From positions 915,805 to 979,804 of the forward strand of contig QAOA01000289.1 of the NCBI GenBank assembly GCA_003255065.1: 64,000 bases of DNA, given 5' to 3'. Under the pieces are notes generated by a model that saw only the letters and a program-made list of their open reading frames with translations, made no database searches and was not told where the DNA came from. Made by a program: the position numbers and the translations under genes. Source of the stretch: Cercis canadensis. Taxonomy: Eukaryota > Streptophyta > Magnoliopsida > Fabales > Fabaceae. Positions 63,401 through 64,000 of the stretch are shown here, in pieces (position 1 is the first letter of the stretch; every line of letters begins with the position of its first letter).

Positions 63401-63812
63401 ATTGTAATCTGTATTTCCTTATTATAATGGTTAGTGTAACTACATTTCTATAGCAGCTAAAGTATATGTTCCCGCAAAATCATATTCTAAACTAGCCACT
63501 GAGAGCTTACTTAGTGTAGAACTCATATATTCATCTGTGCTAAGTTCTCTCTGCCTCCTTCGTTGCTGGGAAGATCAGAAGATCTGATCCACTTCCTCTC
63601 ATTAGAATTTACAAGGATGTTGTAATTGATGAGATTCACAATTTGTAAAGATTTGCTGTTGCAAATTAACTTCAGCTGCATCTGTCTTTTTTCTTTCCAC
63701 TTCAGTAATTAGTAATTACTGAAATGAATGTGTTTTGTTAGCTGGAGGCTGCTGCAGTTAACTTAGTTCCTAAAGAGAAACCTGCTGATGTTTACTCAGA
63801 GATTTCCGTTAG
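57468..63812 (+). CDS. RPOTp: Plastid phage-type (T7-like) RNA polymerase RPOTp, 5' two-thirds
   Basis: Eleven exons are visible and all join in phase: 57468-58259, 58796-58999, 59085-59218, 59641-59710, 60185-60243, 60510-60627, 60994-61107, 61631-61762, 62043-62459, 63305-63355, 63742-63812. They cover about 720 residues, and the gene continues past the window. The N-terminus is a Ser/Thr-rich transit peptide. The N-terminal domain follows ([28 protein letters not shown]), then the polymerase core ([24 protein letters not shown], and [16 protein letters not shown]). The Asp at about 681 in that last motif matches catalytic D537 of T7 polymerase; the Lys, Tyr and second Asp must lie beyond the edge. 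Family knowledge: RPOTp/SCA3 is the nucleus-encoded single-subunit polymerase transcribing plastid housekeeping genes. The residues match At2g24120 as I recall it, not mitochondrial RPOTm. Confidence 0.95.
59384..59408. repeat. CT/CA microsatellite in an RPOTp intron
   Basis: A CT run passes into CA repeats within the intron between exons 3 and 4. Confidence 0.85.
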
Positions 63813-64000
63813 GTAAGTAAAATCCATTGTGAGCAATTTCTTTTTTATTCTACATTATTTTGATTTGAAAACCTTGAACCTTGTTCTCCTGCCTGCTTTG
63901 CTGAAAGAAAAATGCATTTGCATAGAAATTAGTATTTAATTCTATGTCTATCGGTGAGTAATTGCTTGTTTGTTAATATCTATTATCTCATCACCTACTT

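Overview
The window is nuclear DNA from a flowering plant, most likely a woody eudicot. The evidence is AT-rich intergenic DNA, GT-AG introns, secondary-wall cellulose synthases, a DYW-class PPR editing factor, a plastid phage-type RNA polymerase and an augmin QWRF protein. The sequence alone does not settle the species. I traced nine genes by splice sites and reading-frame phase; two of them run off the window ends.

Layout. (1) 0-8 kb: two tandem CESA7-type cellulose synthase genes on +. The first is present only as its last four exons. The second is complete (12 exons, 1000 aa) but has altered catalytic motifs. (2) 8.6-32.4 kb, all on -: an intronless MEF29/DYW9-type PPR-DYW editing factor, an AUG8-type QWRF augmin subunit (588 aa), a 7-kb AT-rich stretch without genes, and a 13-exon plastid FAD-dependent oxidoreductase like Arabidopsis PDE327. 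(3) 33.9-41 kb: an elongin-B/ubiquitin-like gene on - with a GC-AG intron, then a calcineurin-B-like EF-hand gene on +. (4) 41-46 kb: gene-poor, with a diverged tandem repeat and CACTA-like debris. (5) 46-53.7 kb: a DUF593/GTD-binding (myosin-binding) gene on + and a non-RD LRR receptor kinase on -, convergent. (6) 53.7-57.4 kb: a LINE RNase H relic, microsatellites and a probable non-autonomous hAT element. (7) 57.5 kb to the end: the first 11 coding exons of the plastid phage-type RNA polymerase RPOTp on +; the gene continues past the edge.

The genes do not form one pathway; this is ordinary plant gene order. From memory, the order matches two Arabidopsis blocks: At4g30700-At4g30710-At4g30720 (PPR, AUG8, PDE327) and At2g24140-At2g24130-At2g24120 (DUF593, LRR kinase, RPOTp). 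The window would then show a less fractionated ancestral order.

The most interesting items are the second CESA7 copy (full-length frame, but DCD changed to DCN and TED to ASD), a two-base phase conflict in the PDE327-like gene, the GC-AG intron, a nested tandem repeat, a long-arm foldback element, and single-N joins flanked by near-identical copies that look like unmerged contig ends. I found no LTR element or virus-derived fossil that I could support, and no clearly new biological system.
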